The notes under the pieces are model-generated. The model did not search any database and was not told the DNA's origin. It saw nothing but the letters and a program-made list of their open reading frames with translations. From Pseudomonas gregormendelii (GTDB taxonomy: Bacteria; Pseudomonadota; Gammaproteobacteria; Pseudomonadales; Pseudomonadaceae): a DNA stretch of 64,000 nt. The first letter of the stretch is position 1; every line of letters begins with the position of its first letter. Made by a program: the position numbers and the translations under genes. Where the stretch lies: assembly GCF_017114825.1 (NCBI RefSeq), contig NZ_JADEVO010000028.1:1-64000 (forward strand), written 5' to 3'. Shown in pieces: positions 9,701-16,134 of this stretch.

Positions 9701-10131
9701 TGATCAACTGGTCCCTGACGGACACCATCACCCGGGTGACGCTCAAGCTTGGCGTCGACTACGGTTCGGACCTGGACCTGGTCAAAGAGCTGCTGCTCAA
9801 GGCTGCCCGGGAAAACCCGCGGGTCCTGAAGGATCCCGAACCCCACGTGTACTTCCTCAACTTCGGCGAGAGCACCCTCGACCATGAGTTGCGCATGCAT
9901 GTGCGTGACCTTGGCGACCGCAACCCGGTGCTCGACGAGGTCAACCGCTTCATCAATCGCGAGTTCAAGAAGCAGCACATCAACATTTCGTTCCGGCAGA
10001 TGGAGGTCTACCTCAAGAACCTCCAAGGCCAGGAATACAAGATGGTGCCGATTGAACCGGAAGCCAAAACCATTGTGCCGCCGGTCGATGGCAAACCACC
10101 GCAGGAACCTCCTGCAGCCAAGCTCGACTAA
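6781..10131 (+). CDS. mscK: MscK/KefA-type mechanosensitive channel
   Basis: At 1116 residues it is close to E. coli MscK (1120). A signal peptide ends around TLQA-AEPP. About 450 residues of periplasmic coiled coil follow, then multiple membrane segments from residue ~480. The C-terminal MscS core near residues 870-1090 contains QEIFANFISGIMILFERPVR and RIGDTITIGNLSGTVSKI, the pore-lining helix exit and beta-domain signature of the family. It opens under membrane tension to release solutes during osmotic downshift. The order antiporter, channel, selO matches PA5021-PA5023. The tail after residue 1090 is proline-rich and probably disordered. Confidence 0.93.
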   Translation: MSTLRTYFFMALLGLSLSIGTLQAAEPPTSEAVQASLDKIADRKLPEADQKALQSILQNTLTQLGNQRDYEQKLAALKQQLATAPKQNIENQRELVRLKGTKVLPVEQRFANLSIQQLEQMLTERSTQQSDLQKALADANSLVITAQTRPERAQAEISASQTRIQQINNILKAGKDAGKTLSGEQRDQLNAELAALNALIPLRRQELAGNSQLQDLGNSQHDLLTEKSDRLDQEIQELQNLINQKRLAQSQETVTQQSIEAQKAGGSSLLATESSINLKLSDYLLKTTDRLNIVTQQNLQTKQQLDSVTQSDSALDEQINVLKGSLLLSKILYKQKQALPRLKLDRDLADQIADIRLYQFDVSQQRELLSNPTIYVDNLLSTQQPEQVTPQLRKSLLELANTRADLLERLNRELSAVLNESITLQLNQKQLLSTAQNLRATLDEQMFWIPSNKPLDFEWMHDVPERLQRQVTTLPWASSLSELSDGLTQRPLLFLPLALLIGALLWRRKSLYARLNKVHQDIGHFKRDSQWHTPQAILINILLAMPVSLGLALCGLALQIDARGQNANMGAALLQMAQAWLVFYTAYRILAPGGVAELHFRWEKPQVEFLQGWVRRLGLVVMALVAVVAVAELQPAALADDVLGMPVVLTCYALMAWLLSRLLISSPTHQNASLFRKAVGILFTALPIALFVAVCFGYYYTALKLSDRLINTLYLLMFWLVIEATFVRGLSVAARRLAYQRALAKRQAAREAGDGEAVIEEPTLDIEKVNEQSLRLIRLALLGGFMAALYWVWSDLITVFSYLDNITLYEYTSGTGANMSMVPISIGDMLGALIIIGITFALARNLPGLLEVLVLSKLNLAQGSAYATTTLLSYVIAGVGFVSTLSTLGVSWDKLQWLVAALSVGLGFGMQEIFANFISGIMILFERPVRIGDTITIGNLSGTVSKIRIRATTITDFDRKDIIVPNKTFITGQLINWSLTDTITRVTLKLGVDYGSDLDLVKELLLKAARENPRVLKDPEPHVYFLNFGESTLDHELRMHVRDLGDRNPVLDEVNRFINREFKKQHINISFRQMEVYLKNLQGQEYKMVPIEPEAKTIVPPVDGKPPQEPPAAKLD

Positions 10132-10144
10132 CCCGTCTATCCCT

Positions 10145-10168
10145 AGCAGAATGCTCGGACATTCTGCT
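10145..10168 (+). promoter_or_regulatory. Perfect 9-bp hairpin immediately upstream of selO ribosome binding site
   Basis: AGCAGAATG and CATTCTGCT are exact inverted arms around a 6-base loop. The hairpin ends next to the GGAGATGG that serves the selO GTG start. There is no T run, so it could hold the ribosome site partly closed or simply mark the mscK 3' end. Confidence 0.45.
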
Positions 10169-10179
10169 GGAGATGGCCG

Positions 10180-11643
10180 GTGAAAGCCCTCGACGAACTG
10201 ACCTTCGATAATCGCTTCGCCCGCTTGGGCGACGCGTTTTCTGCCCATGTGTTGCCCGAGCCGATCGACAATCCACGCCTGGTGGTGGCCAGCCCTTCTG
10301 CCATGGCGCTGCTCGACCTCGACCCGGCCGAAGCTCAGACCCGGGAGTTTGCCGAGCTGTTCAGTGGCCACAAGCTCTGGGCCGACGCAGTGCCCAGGGC
10401 GATGGTGTATTCCGGCCATCAATTCGGCTCCTACAACCCCCAGCTGGGCGACGGTCGCGGTCTATTGCTCGGCGAGGTCTATAACCAGGCCGGCGAGCAC
10501 TGGGACCTGCACCTCAAGGGCGCCGGCCAGACGCCGTTTTCGCGCATGGGTGATGGTCGCGCAGTCCTGCGTTCCTCGATCCGCGAATTCCTCGCCTCGG
10601 AAGCCCTGCACGCCCTGAACATTCCCACGACCCGCGCGTTGTGCGTGATCGGCTCGGACACCCCGGTCTGGCGCGAAAAGCAGGAACGCGCGGCCATGGT
10701 CCTGCGCCTGTCACCCAGCCACATCCGCTTCGGGCATTTCGAGTATTTCTACTACACCAAGCGTCCCGAACAGCAGGACGAGCTGGGCCAGCATGTACTC
10801 TCCATGCACTTTCCCGAATGCCTGGAACAGCCCGAACCCTACCTGGCGATGTTTCGCGAGATCGTCGAACGCAATGCCGAGCTGATCGCCAAGTGGCAGG
10901 CCTACGGCTTCTGCCATGGGGTGATGAACACCGATAACATGTCGATCCTGGGCATCACCTTCGACTTCGGGCCTTTCGCATTCCTGGATGACTTCGATGC
11001 CAACTTCATCTGCAACCACTCCGATGATCAGGGCCGTTATTCCTTCAGCAACCAGGTGCCGATCGGGCAGTGGAACCTCAGCGCGCTGGCCCAGGCGCTG
11101 ACGCCGTTCATCAGCGTCGAGGCCCTGCGCGAAACCCTCGGCCTGTACCTGCCGCTGTACCAGGCCCATTACCTGGACCTGATGCGCCGCCGGCTCGGCC
11201 TGACCACCGCCGAGGACGATGACCAGAAACTGCTCGAGCACCTGCTGCAACTGATGCAGAACAGCGCAGTCGACTACACCCTGTTCTTCCGCCGCCTCGG
11301 CGATGAATCACCGGCGCTGGCCGTTGCCCGATTGCGCGATGACTTTGTCGACATCAAGGGCTTCGATGCCTGGGCCGAGCTGTATGTCGCGCGGGTTGCT
11401 CGCGAAGGTACGGTCGATCTGGAACAACGCCGCCAACGGATGCATGCGGTGAACCCGCTGTATATCCTGCGCAACTATCTGGCCCAGAAAGCCATCGATG
11501 CTGCCGAGAGCGGGGACTATTCAGAAGTCCGCCGACTGCATGCGGTGCTGAGCAATCCATTCGAGCAGCAGCCAGGGATGGAGGCCTACGCCGAACGGCC
11601 GCCAGAGTGGGGCAAGCATCTGGAGATCAGTTGTTCTTCGTGA
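10180..11643 (+). CDS. selO: SelO/YdiU protein adenylyltransferase (pseudokinase)
   Basis: A 487-residue member of the UPF0061 family. Conserved stretches are present: GHQFGSYNPQLGDGRG, LKGAGQTPFSRMGDGRAVLR, and HGVMNTDNMSILG followed by DFGPF (metal-binding kinase-like motifs). SelO has a protein kinase fold with flipped ATP and transfers AMP to Ser/Thr/Tyr of target proteins during the redox response. Both cysteines thought to form the regulatory disulfide in E. coli SelO have counterparts here (FICNHSD in the middle, SCSS at the C-terminus). The start is GTG at 10180, spaced from GGAG. Thioredoxin gene trxC lies close downstream, in keeping with a redox setting. Confidence 0.93.
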   Translation: MKALDELTFDNRFARLGDAFSAHVLPEPIDNPRLVVASPSAMALLDLDPAEAQTREFAELFSGHKLWADAVPRAMVYSGHQFGSYNPQLGDGRGLLLGEVYNQAGEHWDLHLKGAGQTPFSRMGDGRAVLRSSIREFLASEALHALNIPTTRALCVIGSDTPVWREKQERAAMVLRLSPSHIRFGHFEYFYYTKRPEQQDELGQHVLSMHFPECLEQPEPYLAMFREIVERNAELIAKWQAYGFCHGVMNTDNMSILGITFDFGPFAFLDDFDANFICNHSDDQGRYSFSNQVPIGQWNLSALAQALTPFISVEALRETLGLYLPLYQAHYLDLMRRRLGLTTAEDDDQKLLEHLLQLMQNSAVDYTLFFRRLGDESPALAVARLRDDFVDIKGFDAWAELYVARVAREGTVDLEQRRQRMHAVNPLYILRNYLAQKAIDAAESGDYSEVRRLHAVLSNPFEQQPGMEAYAERPPEWGKHLEISCSS

Positions 11644-11649
11644 TGGTTG

Positions 11650-11868
11650 TCAGATAAACGTCTCGACCGACACTGCGAAGCGTTCAGCCAGCCAGCGGAC
11701 CTGCCGCAGGTTGAGCTGACGCTTGCCGCTCAGGATTTCCGACACGACCGACTGCGCTCCTACACCCGGCAGTTAGCTCTGACTCAGGGCGTGCTCGCGC
11801 ATCAAATAAGTCTGCTCCGGTTCGAATCGGTCTGGTTTCACCGGAAAACGCTGCACGATTGAAAACAT
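11650..11868 (-). pseudogene. Remnant of a HigA-like antitoxin (XRE family)
   Basis: Read on the minus strand from ATG at 11868, the frame gives MREHALSQS, a TAA stop, then LPGVGAQSVVSEILSGKR and ...LNLRQVRWLAERFAV in the same frame to a stop at 11650. The second part is the typical C-terminal helix-turn-helix of HigA-type antitoxins (usually SQSDLP.VG...VVSEILSGKR). The in-frame stop replaces what is normally an acidic residue, and the N-terminal half of a normal ~100-130 residue HigA is missing or unrecognisable. No HigB toxin gene lies beside it. This is a decayed remnant of a toxin-antitoxin module. Confidence 0.75.
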
Positions 11869-11920
11869 GAGTAAACGTCTCCAAATCTGTAAAATCGGCT
11901 TCTTATCAGGATCCTTGCTC

Positions 11921-12355
11921 ATGACCGAACCACTGCTCATCCCCTGCCCCCATTGCAACGGGCTCAATCGGATCCCAGCCGGGCGCCTGGCTGATCAGCC
12001 GAAATGCGGTCGCTGCAAAGCGCCAGTGCTGTTGAAGAGTCCTTTTGAACTGAAGCAAGGTGATTACGCCAGCCAGATCAAGGGGGATTTGCCATTGTTG
12101 GTAGACGTCTGGGCTGACTGGTGTGGCCCGTGCAAGTCATTTGCGCCGGTGTTCGAACAGGCGGCCGCGCAGTTGGCAGGCAAATGCCGGCTGGCCAAGC
12201 TGGACAGCGAGGCCAACCAGCCGTTGTCGGCTCAACTGGGGATTCGCTCGATTCCCAGCTTGATTCTGTTCAAGAACGGGCGGGAAGTGGCGCGCCAGAG
12301 CGGTGCGTTTGCGTTGCCACAGTTGATGAGCTGGTTGCGTAGCCAGGGGATCTGA
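11921..12355 (+). CDS. trxC: Thioredoxin 2 (TrxC)
   Basis: A 144-residue cytoplasmic redox protein. An N-terminal zinc ribbon has CPHC and CGRC pairs, followed by a thioredoxin fold with the active site WADWCGPCK and the cis-proline segment IPSLILF. The zinc domain separates TrxC from TrxA. It reduces disulfides in proteins under oxidative stress; in E. coli it is OxyR-controlled, but no clear OxyR site was identified here. The start at 11921 (MTEPLLIPCPHC) matches family N-termini; an in-frame ATG at 11867 would add 18 residues that overlap the antitoxin remnant. Confidence 0.95.
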   Translation: MTEPLLIPCPHCNGLNRIPAGRLADQPKCGRCKAPVLLKSPFELKQGDYASQIKGDLPLLVDVWADWCGPCKSFAPVFEQAAAQLAGKCRLAKLDSEANQPLSAQLGIRSIPSLILFKNGREVARQSGAFALPQLMSWLRSQGI

Positions 12356-12367
12356 CCACCGCCTAAA

Positions 12368-12446
12368 AGATCGCAGCCTTCGGCAGCTCCTACAGAATTA
12401 TGGTCCATCTCGGACCCTGCAGGAGCTGCCGAAGGCTGCGATTTTT
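12368..12446. repeat. REP doublet (GATCGCAGCCTTCGGCAGCTCC family) between convergent genes
   Basis: Inverted arms 12369-12392 and 12420-12445 (ATCGCAGCCTTCGGCAGCTC and its complement) fill the gap between trxC and the convergent parA. The right arm runs into ATTTTTT, so the hairpin probably ends the trxC transcript. Confidence 0.8.
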
Positions 12447-12452
12447 TGATCG

Positions 12453-13223
12453 TCAGGCGTTTTCCAGCAGGTTATGCAGCTCCACAAACTGCTGGGTCAA
12501 CTTATGCCGTGGGTCCAGATGAATCAGCGGCGTATTGGCCTGGTGCGACTCACGCATCCGCACCGACGTGCCCAGGTATACCGGCAGCACCGGCAACCCT
12601 TCAGCGATCAGTTCGTCAAGAATTTGCTGGGGCAGACTCGCGCGGGCCTGGAACTGGTTGACCACAATGCCTTCTACTTCCAGGCCCTCGTTGTGGTCTT
12701 CCTTCAACTCTTCGATCTCCGCCAATAACCCATAAAGCGCCTGACGCGAGAAGCTGTCACAATCGAAGGGTATTAGCACGCGATCGGCGGCAATCAGCGC
12801 CGATACCGCATAGAAGTTAAGAGCCGGGGGCGTATCCAGGTAGATCCTGTCGTAATCCTCGGACAACTCTTCCAGCAGCTTGCGCAGCTTGTTGATCTTG
12901 TGTTTCGCCTCGAGCTTGGGCTGCAAGTCCGCCAATTCTGCCGTGGCGGTAATGACATGGAGGTTATCGAAGGGTGTTTCGTAGATATCGACCTGGTTTT
13001 TCTTGGAAAACGGCCCGGAGGACAGGGTTTGCTTGAAAAAATCGGCAATGCCCATCGGGATGTCATTGCCGGTAAGTCCGGTCAGGTACTGAGTGGAGTT
13101 GGCCTGGGCATCGAGATCCACCAATAGGGTGCGATAGCCCTCGCTGGCGCTGACCGCCGCCAGATTGCAGGCAATGCTGGATTTGCCTACGCCACCTTTT
13201 TGATTAAACACCACGCGCCGCAT
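12453..13223 (-). CDS. Orphan ParA-family ATPase
   Basis: A 256-residue protein with the deviant Walker A box NQKGGVGKSSIACNLAAV at the N-terminus, a Walker A' region LLVDLDAQANSTQYLTG, and Walker B-like IYLDTPPALNFYAVSAL. ParA/MinD ATPases dimerise on ATP, bind DNA or membrane, and position plasmids, chromosomes or protein complexes. No parB or parS-like partner is adjacent, and the chromosomal parAB of pseudomonads lies near oriC, so this is a separate paralogue matching PA5028. The start at 13223 is preferred because GGAGG lies seven bases upstream. The cargo is unknown. Confidence 0.85.
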   Translation of the reverse strand: MRRVVFNQKGGVGKSSIACNLAAVSASEGYRTLLVDLDAQANSTQYLTGLTGNDIPMGIADFFKQTLSSGPFSKKNQVDIYETPFDNLHVITATAELADLQPKLEAKHKINKLRKLLEELSEDYDRIYLDTPPALNFYAVSALIAADRVLIPFDCDSFSRQALYGLLAEIEELKEDHNEGLEVEGIVVNQFQARASLPQQILDELIAEGLPVLPVYLGTSVRMRESHQANTPLIHLDPRHKLTQQFVELHNLLENA

Positions 13224-13576
13224 GTCGAAACCTCCGTGTATCAAAGAATGACCGAGTGTAGTGGTCCCAAGCGTCGCTTCGCTACCTCGTTGGGAATTGG
13301 ACTACAGGGTCATGCGAAAACTCTGAATAAAAAAGGGCCAAGATCAGACAGGATGATCGGATAGAGCCGACATACACGCTGGCCTCGATATGGATAATGC
13401 CAAATGATATTTACCAAGGAACCAGCCGGTCCATTTTCCTTGAGCAAAATGTAACCAGCATTTGCTACCCGCTGGCTGCACCGGGATAATGCGCGCCACT
13501 TGGCGCTTGACGCCGCGCCATGCTTGTCGCTGGTTCCGTGACTCACCGCGTCAAAAAAGCCCTCAGGGCGGGATGA
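13224..13576. other. Leader region of the aryl polyene operon
   Basis: A 353-base gap between the divergent parA and the first operon gene. No coding sequence was recognised. A possible sigma-70 promoter (TTTGCT at 13461, 18 bases, GATAAT at 13485) points into the operon, but the -35 is poor. The segment 13435-13480 is more AT-rich than its surroundings. No regulator gene accompanies the operon, so control must act here through a remote factor. Confidence 0.5.
13461..13490 (+). promoter_or_regulatory. Possible promoter of the aryl polyene operon
   Basis: GATAAT at 13485-13490 is a good -10; TTTGCT at 13461-13466 is a weak -35 at 18 bases. It lies about 90 bases before the first start codon. 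This is the best match found by eye in the leader, and other weak sites cannot be excluded. Confidence 0.3.
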
Positions 13577-14302
13577 ATGTCTGTGATCAATTTCAACATC
13601 GCCCAATGGCGCGCATGGGCCCCTGGGCTCGAAAGCGTGGACGATTGGCAGGCCTGGAGTCGCCAACCGGTGGTCCTGCAGGCCAGCGATGCAGCCCCGG
13701 ACGTCTCATTTCTGCCCGCCATGCAGCGACGCCGGCTCAGCCGCCTGGCGCGAATGGCCTTCAGTGTGGGCTGGCCGCTGGCCGATGGTCGCAAAGACCT
13801 GCCGCTGGTCTTTGTTTCCCGCCATGGTGAAACACCGCGCACGTTCGACATCCTCAGCGACCTGGCCGCCGATCAACCGCTGTCACCGACCCAGTTCAGC
13901 CTGTCCGTGCACAACGCGATCATTGGGCTGTGGTCGATCATGCGCGGAGAAACCAGCGAGATGACCGCCCTGGCTGCTGCCGGCGACGGGCTTGAACACG
14001 GCATGCTGGAGGCCGTGGCGTTGATCGGCGAAGGCGCGCCGGCCGTGTTGCTGGTAATCACCGAAGAACAGCCGCCGCAGGCCTACTCGCGGTGGATCGA
14101 CGACGTGCCGTTCCCTTATGCATTGGGCCTTCTGATCACACCCGGCAACGATTGGCAGCTGTCCCTGAACAGTGCTACGGATACAGTGTCAAAAGCTCAC
14201 TGGCCCCATGCCCTGAATCTCTTGCATACCCTGTTCGGCCAGCAGACTACCTGCCAACATGCCTGGAAAAATCGTGTATGGACCTGGCAACGCAACCTTT
14301 GA
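13577..14302 (+). CDS. apeC: Aryl polyene chain-length factor (ketosynthase-like, ApeC)
   Basis: A 241-residue protein of the beta-ketoacyl synthase N-terminal-like family (PF13723 type). It resembles half a ketosynthase and has no active-site cysteine: at the expected position the sequence reads MTALAAAGDGLEHGMLEA. In the described APE system the chain-length factor ApeC pairs with the ketosynthase ApeO to form the elongating heterodimer. The partner here is encoded 14 kb downstream. It is the first gene of the operon, and its stop lies 25 bases inside the next gene. The start at 13577 follows CAGGGCGGGATGA. Confidence 0.85.
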   Translation: MSVINFNIAQWRAWAPGLESVDDWQAWSRQPVVLQASDAAPDVSFLPAMQRRRLSRLARMAFSVGWPLADGRKDLPLVFVSRHGETPRTFDILSDLAADQPLSPTQFSLSVHNAIIGLWSIMRGETSEMTALAAAGDGLEHGMLEAVALIGEGAPAVLLVITEEQPPQAYSRWIDDVPFPYALGLLITPGNDWQLSLNSATDTVSKAHWPHALNLLHTLFGQQTTCQHAWKNRVWTWQRNL

Positions 14303-15087
14303 GCGAAAAGAGCCGCGACGCCTATTACTGGCGACTGCTGGCGACCGCCGCAAGCTTCGCCCTGTTCGGGCTGGGCGGGCTGTGCCTGCGTCTGGTGATT
14401 TTCCCCGTGCTCAATTGCCTGCCCGGGGATCCGCAGACCCACCGAATGCGTGCGCGGCGAACCGTGAGTCGGTGCTTCTGGTTTTTTGTGCGGTTCATGG
14501 CTCGGGCCGGCGTGTTGACCTACGATATCCAGGGCGCGGAAAAACTCGGCAGGCCGGGGCAAATGATTATTGCCAACCACCCGTCGCTGATCGATGTGGT
14601 GTTCCTGATTGGCCTGGTGCGCCACACCAACTGCGTGGTCAAACAAGGCCTGTGGGAAAACCCTTTCACTCGCGGCCCGCTGCGCAGCACCGAATACATC
14701 AGCAACGACGGCAGCATGGATATGCTAGACGCCGCCGCCGACGCGTTGAAAAGCGGCCAGACGCTGATCATCTTCCCCGAAGGCACCCGCACCCAGCCTG
14801 GCCAATCGCCGGCCTTTCATCGGGGCGCCGCTTCCATTGCCCTGCGCGGTGCGAAAATCCTCACCCCGGTCACCATCAAGGTCAATCCCAGCACCTTGAC
14901 CAAAGCCGAAGCCTGGTATCGCATCCCCAAACGCCGCGTGCACTTCAGTTTCCATGTCGGGGCCGACATAGACCCACAGGCCTTCGCCGCCTGCGGCCCT
15001 GCACCGCAAGCCTCGCGCAAGCTCAACGATTATTTGCATTCCTACTACATCAAGGAGCTCGCCGAAGATGAGCGATCTACACCGTGA
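14278..15087 (+). CDS. apeD: PlsC-like 1-acylglycerol-phosphate acyltransferase (ApeD)
   Basis: A 269-residue membrane-associated acyltransferase with an N-terminal hydrophobic segment (LLATAASFALFGLGGLCLRL). The family motifs HX4D (NHPSLID) and IFPEGTRT are both present. PlsC-type enzymes move an acyl chain from ACP or CoA to a glycerol phosphate acceptor. In the aryl polyene pathway this probably attaches the polyene or a fatty acid to a lipid anchor. The ATG at 14278 lies inside the end of apeC (25-base overlap), implying translational coupling; the downstream ACP start overlaps its end by 20 bases. Confidence 0.85.
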   Translation: MDLATQPLSEKSRDAYYWRLLATAASFALFGLGGLCLRLVIFPVLNCLPGDPQTHRMRARRTVSRCFWFFVRFMARAGVLTYDIQGAEKLGRPGQMIIANHPSLIDVVFLIGLVRHTNCVVKQGLWENPFTRGPLRSTEYISNDGSMDMLDAAADALKSGQTLIIFPEGTRTQPGQSPAFHRGAASIALRGAKILTPVTIKVNPSTLTKAEAWYRIPKRRVHFSFHVGADIDPQAFAACGPAPQASRKLNDYLHSYYIKELAEDERSTP

Positions 15088-15328
15088 AATCAAACAACTG
15101 ATCATCGACGCCCTGGGCCTTGAAGACATCAGTGCGCAAGAGATCGGCGACGACCAGACCCTGTTCGGTGAAGGCCTGGGCCTGGATTCGGTCGATGCAC
15201 TGGAGCTCGGCCTGGCCATCCAGAAAAAATACGGCATCAAGATCGACGCCGACGCCAAAGACACACGCAATCATTTCAGCAATGTGGCGAGCCTTGCGGC
15301 GTTCGTTACTGCAAAACAGGCAGCTTGA
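15068..15328 (+). CDS. apeE: Acyl carrier protein 1 (ApeE)
   Basis: An 86-residue acidic helical protein. Ser41 in the GLGLDSVDALEL motif is the phosphopantetheine attachment site. It carries the growing chain as a thioester between ketosynthase, reductase and dehydratases. It differs from the following ACP in the motif context (LDSVDALEL against IDSIDAVDL), suggesting that one serves starter or priming steps and the other elongation, as reported for ApeE/ApeF; which does which cannot be decided here. Confidence 0.9.
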   Translation: MSDLHREIKQLIIDALGLEDISAQEIGDDQTLFGEGLGLDSVDALELGLAIQKKYGIKIDADAKDTRNHFSNVASLAAFVTAKQAA

Positions 15329-15337
15329 GACCGGACC

Positions 15338-15592
15338 ATGCAAACTCGTGACGACATTTTCAACACCCTGCGCGATGCCTTGGTCGAACTCTTCGAACTG
15401 GACCCTGAACGCGTGAAGCTCGAATCCAATCTTTATCAGGATCTGGAGATCGACAGTATTGACGCCGTGGACCTGATCGATCACATCAAACGTCAGACCG
15501 GCAAGAAAATCGCCGCCGAGGAGTTCAAAACGGTACGTACCGTCAGTGACGTGGTCGAAGCGGTCTACCGCCTGGTTCAACCGGCCGCATGA
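15338..15592 (+). CDS. apeF: Acyl carrier protein 2 (ApeF)
   Basis: An 84-residue ACP with phosphopantetheinyl Ser40 in LEIDSIDAVDLIDHIK. The 9-base gap to the previous ACP is the largest spacing anywhere in the operon, and the stop overlaps the next start by four bases. No phosphopantetheinyl transferase gene is present in the cluster, so activation depends on an enzyme encoded elsewhere. Confidence 0.9.
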   Translation: MQTRDDIFNTLRDALVELFELDPERVKLESNLYQDLEIDSIDAVDLIDHIKRQTGKKIAAEEFKTVRTVSDVVEAVYRLVQPAA

Positions 15593-16134
15593 GGCGACTG
15601 ATCGGCCTCGGCCTGCTGCTGGCGGGCCTGCTGTACCCCTTCGCGGTGTATTTCGGCATGGAACACTTTGCCCCTTGGCAGTTTGGCCTGCTGTTGGGAA
15701 GCCTCTGGCTGGGGCGAGCGCTGCTCGGCCCGCGCAAACCCGGCAGCTTGTGGATGGCCGTGACCGCGATCATTTTTTGCCTGCTGCTGGCATTGTTCGA
15801 CAGCCCATTGTTGTTGCGCTGGTATCCGGTGCTCATCAGCGGGTTCATGCTCGGTTTGTTTGGCCTGAGCCTGAAATACGGTCCGCCTGTAGTCGAGCGC
15901 CTGGCACGGTTGCGTGAGCCGCAACTGCCGCCCCGGGCCATTGTTTATACCCGCCAGGTGACGATCGCCTGGAGTGTGTTTTTTCTCTGTAACGGCTTGC
16001 TGGCGACAGCCCTGACCCTTTGGGCGCCGCTGAGCTGGTGGATGTTGTACACCGGCCTGATCTCCTATGGATTGATGGGCCTGATGTTTGCCATTGAATG
16101 GCTGATACGACAACGGGTACGAGGCCACCCATGA
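15589..16134 (+). CDS. apeG: Aryl polyene cluster integral membrane protein (ApeG)
   Basis: A 181-residue, very hydrophobic protein with about five or six predicted membrane helices (for example LIGLGLLLAGLLYPFAVYFG and AVTAIIFCLLLALF) and a basic C-terminus (IRQRVRGH). It matches in size, position and character the COG4648-type membrane protein found between the ACPs and the ligase in APE clusters. The biochemical role is unknown; organising the enzymes at the inner membrane is one possibility. ATGA overlaps with both neighbours. Confidence 0.75.
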   Translation: MRRLIGLGLLLAGLLYPFAVYFGMEHFAPWQFGLLLGSLWLGRALLGPRKPGSLWMAVTAIIFCLLLALFDSPLLLRWYPVLISGFMLGLFGLSLKYGPPVVERLARLREPQLPPRAIVYTRQVTIAWSVFFLCNGLLATALTLWAPLSWWMLYTGLISYGLMGLMFAIEWLIRQRVRGHP

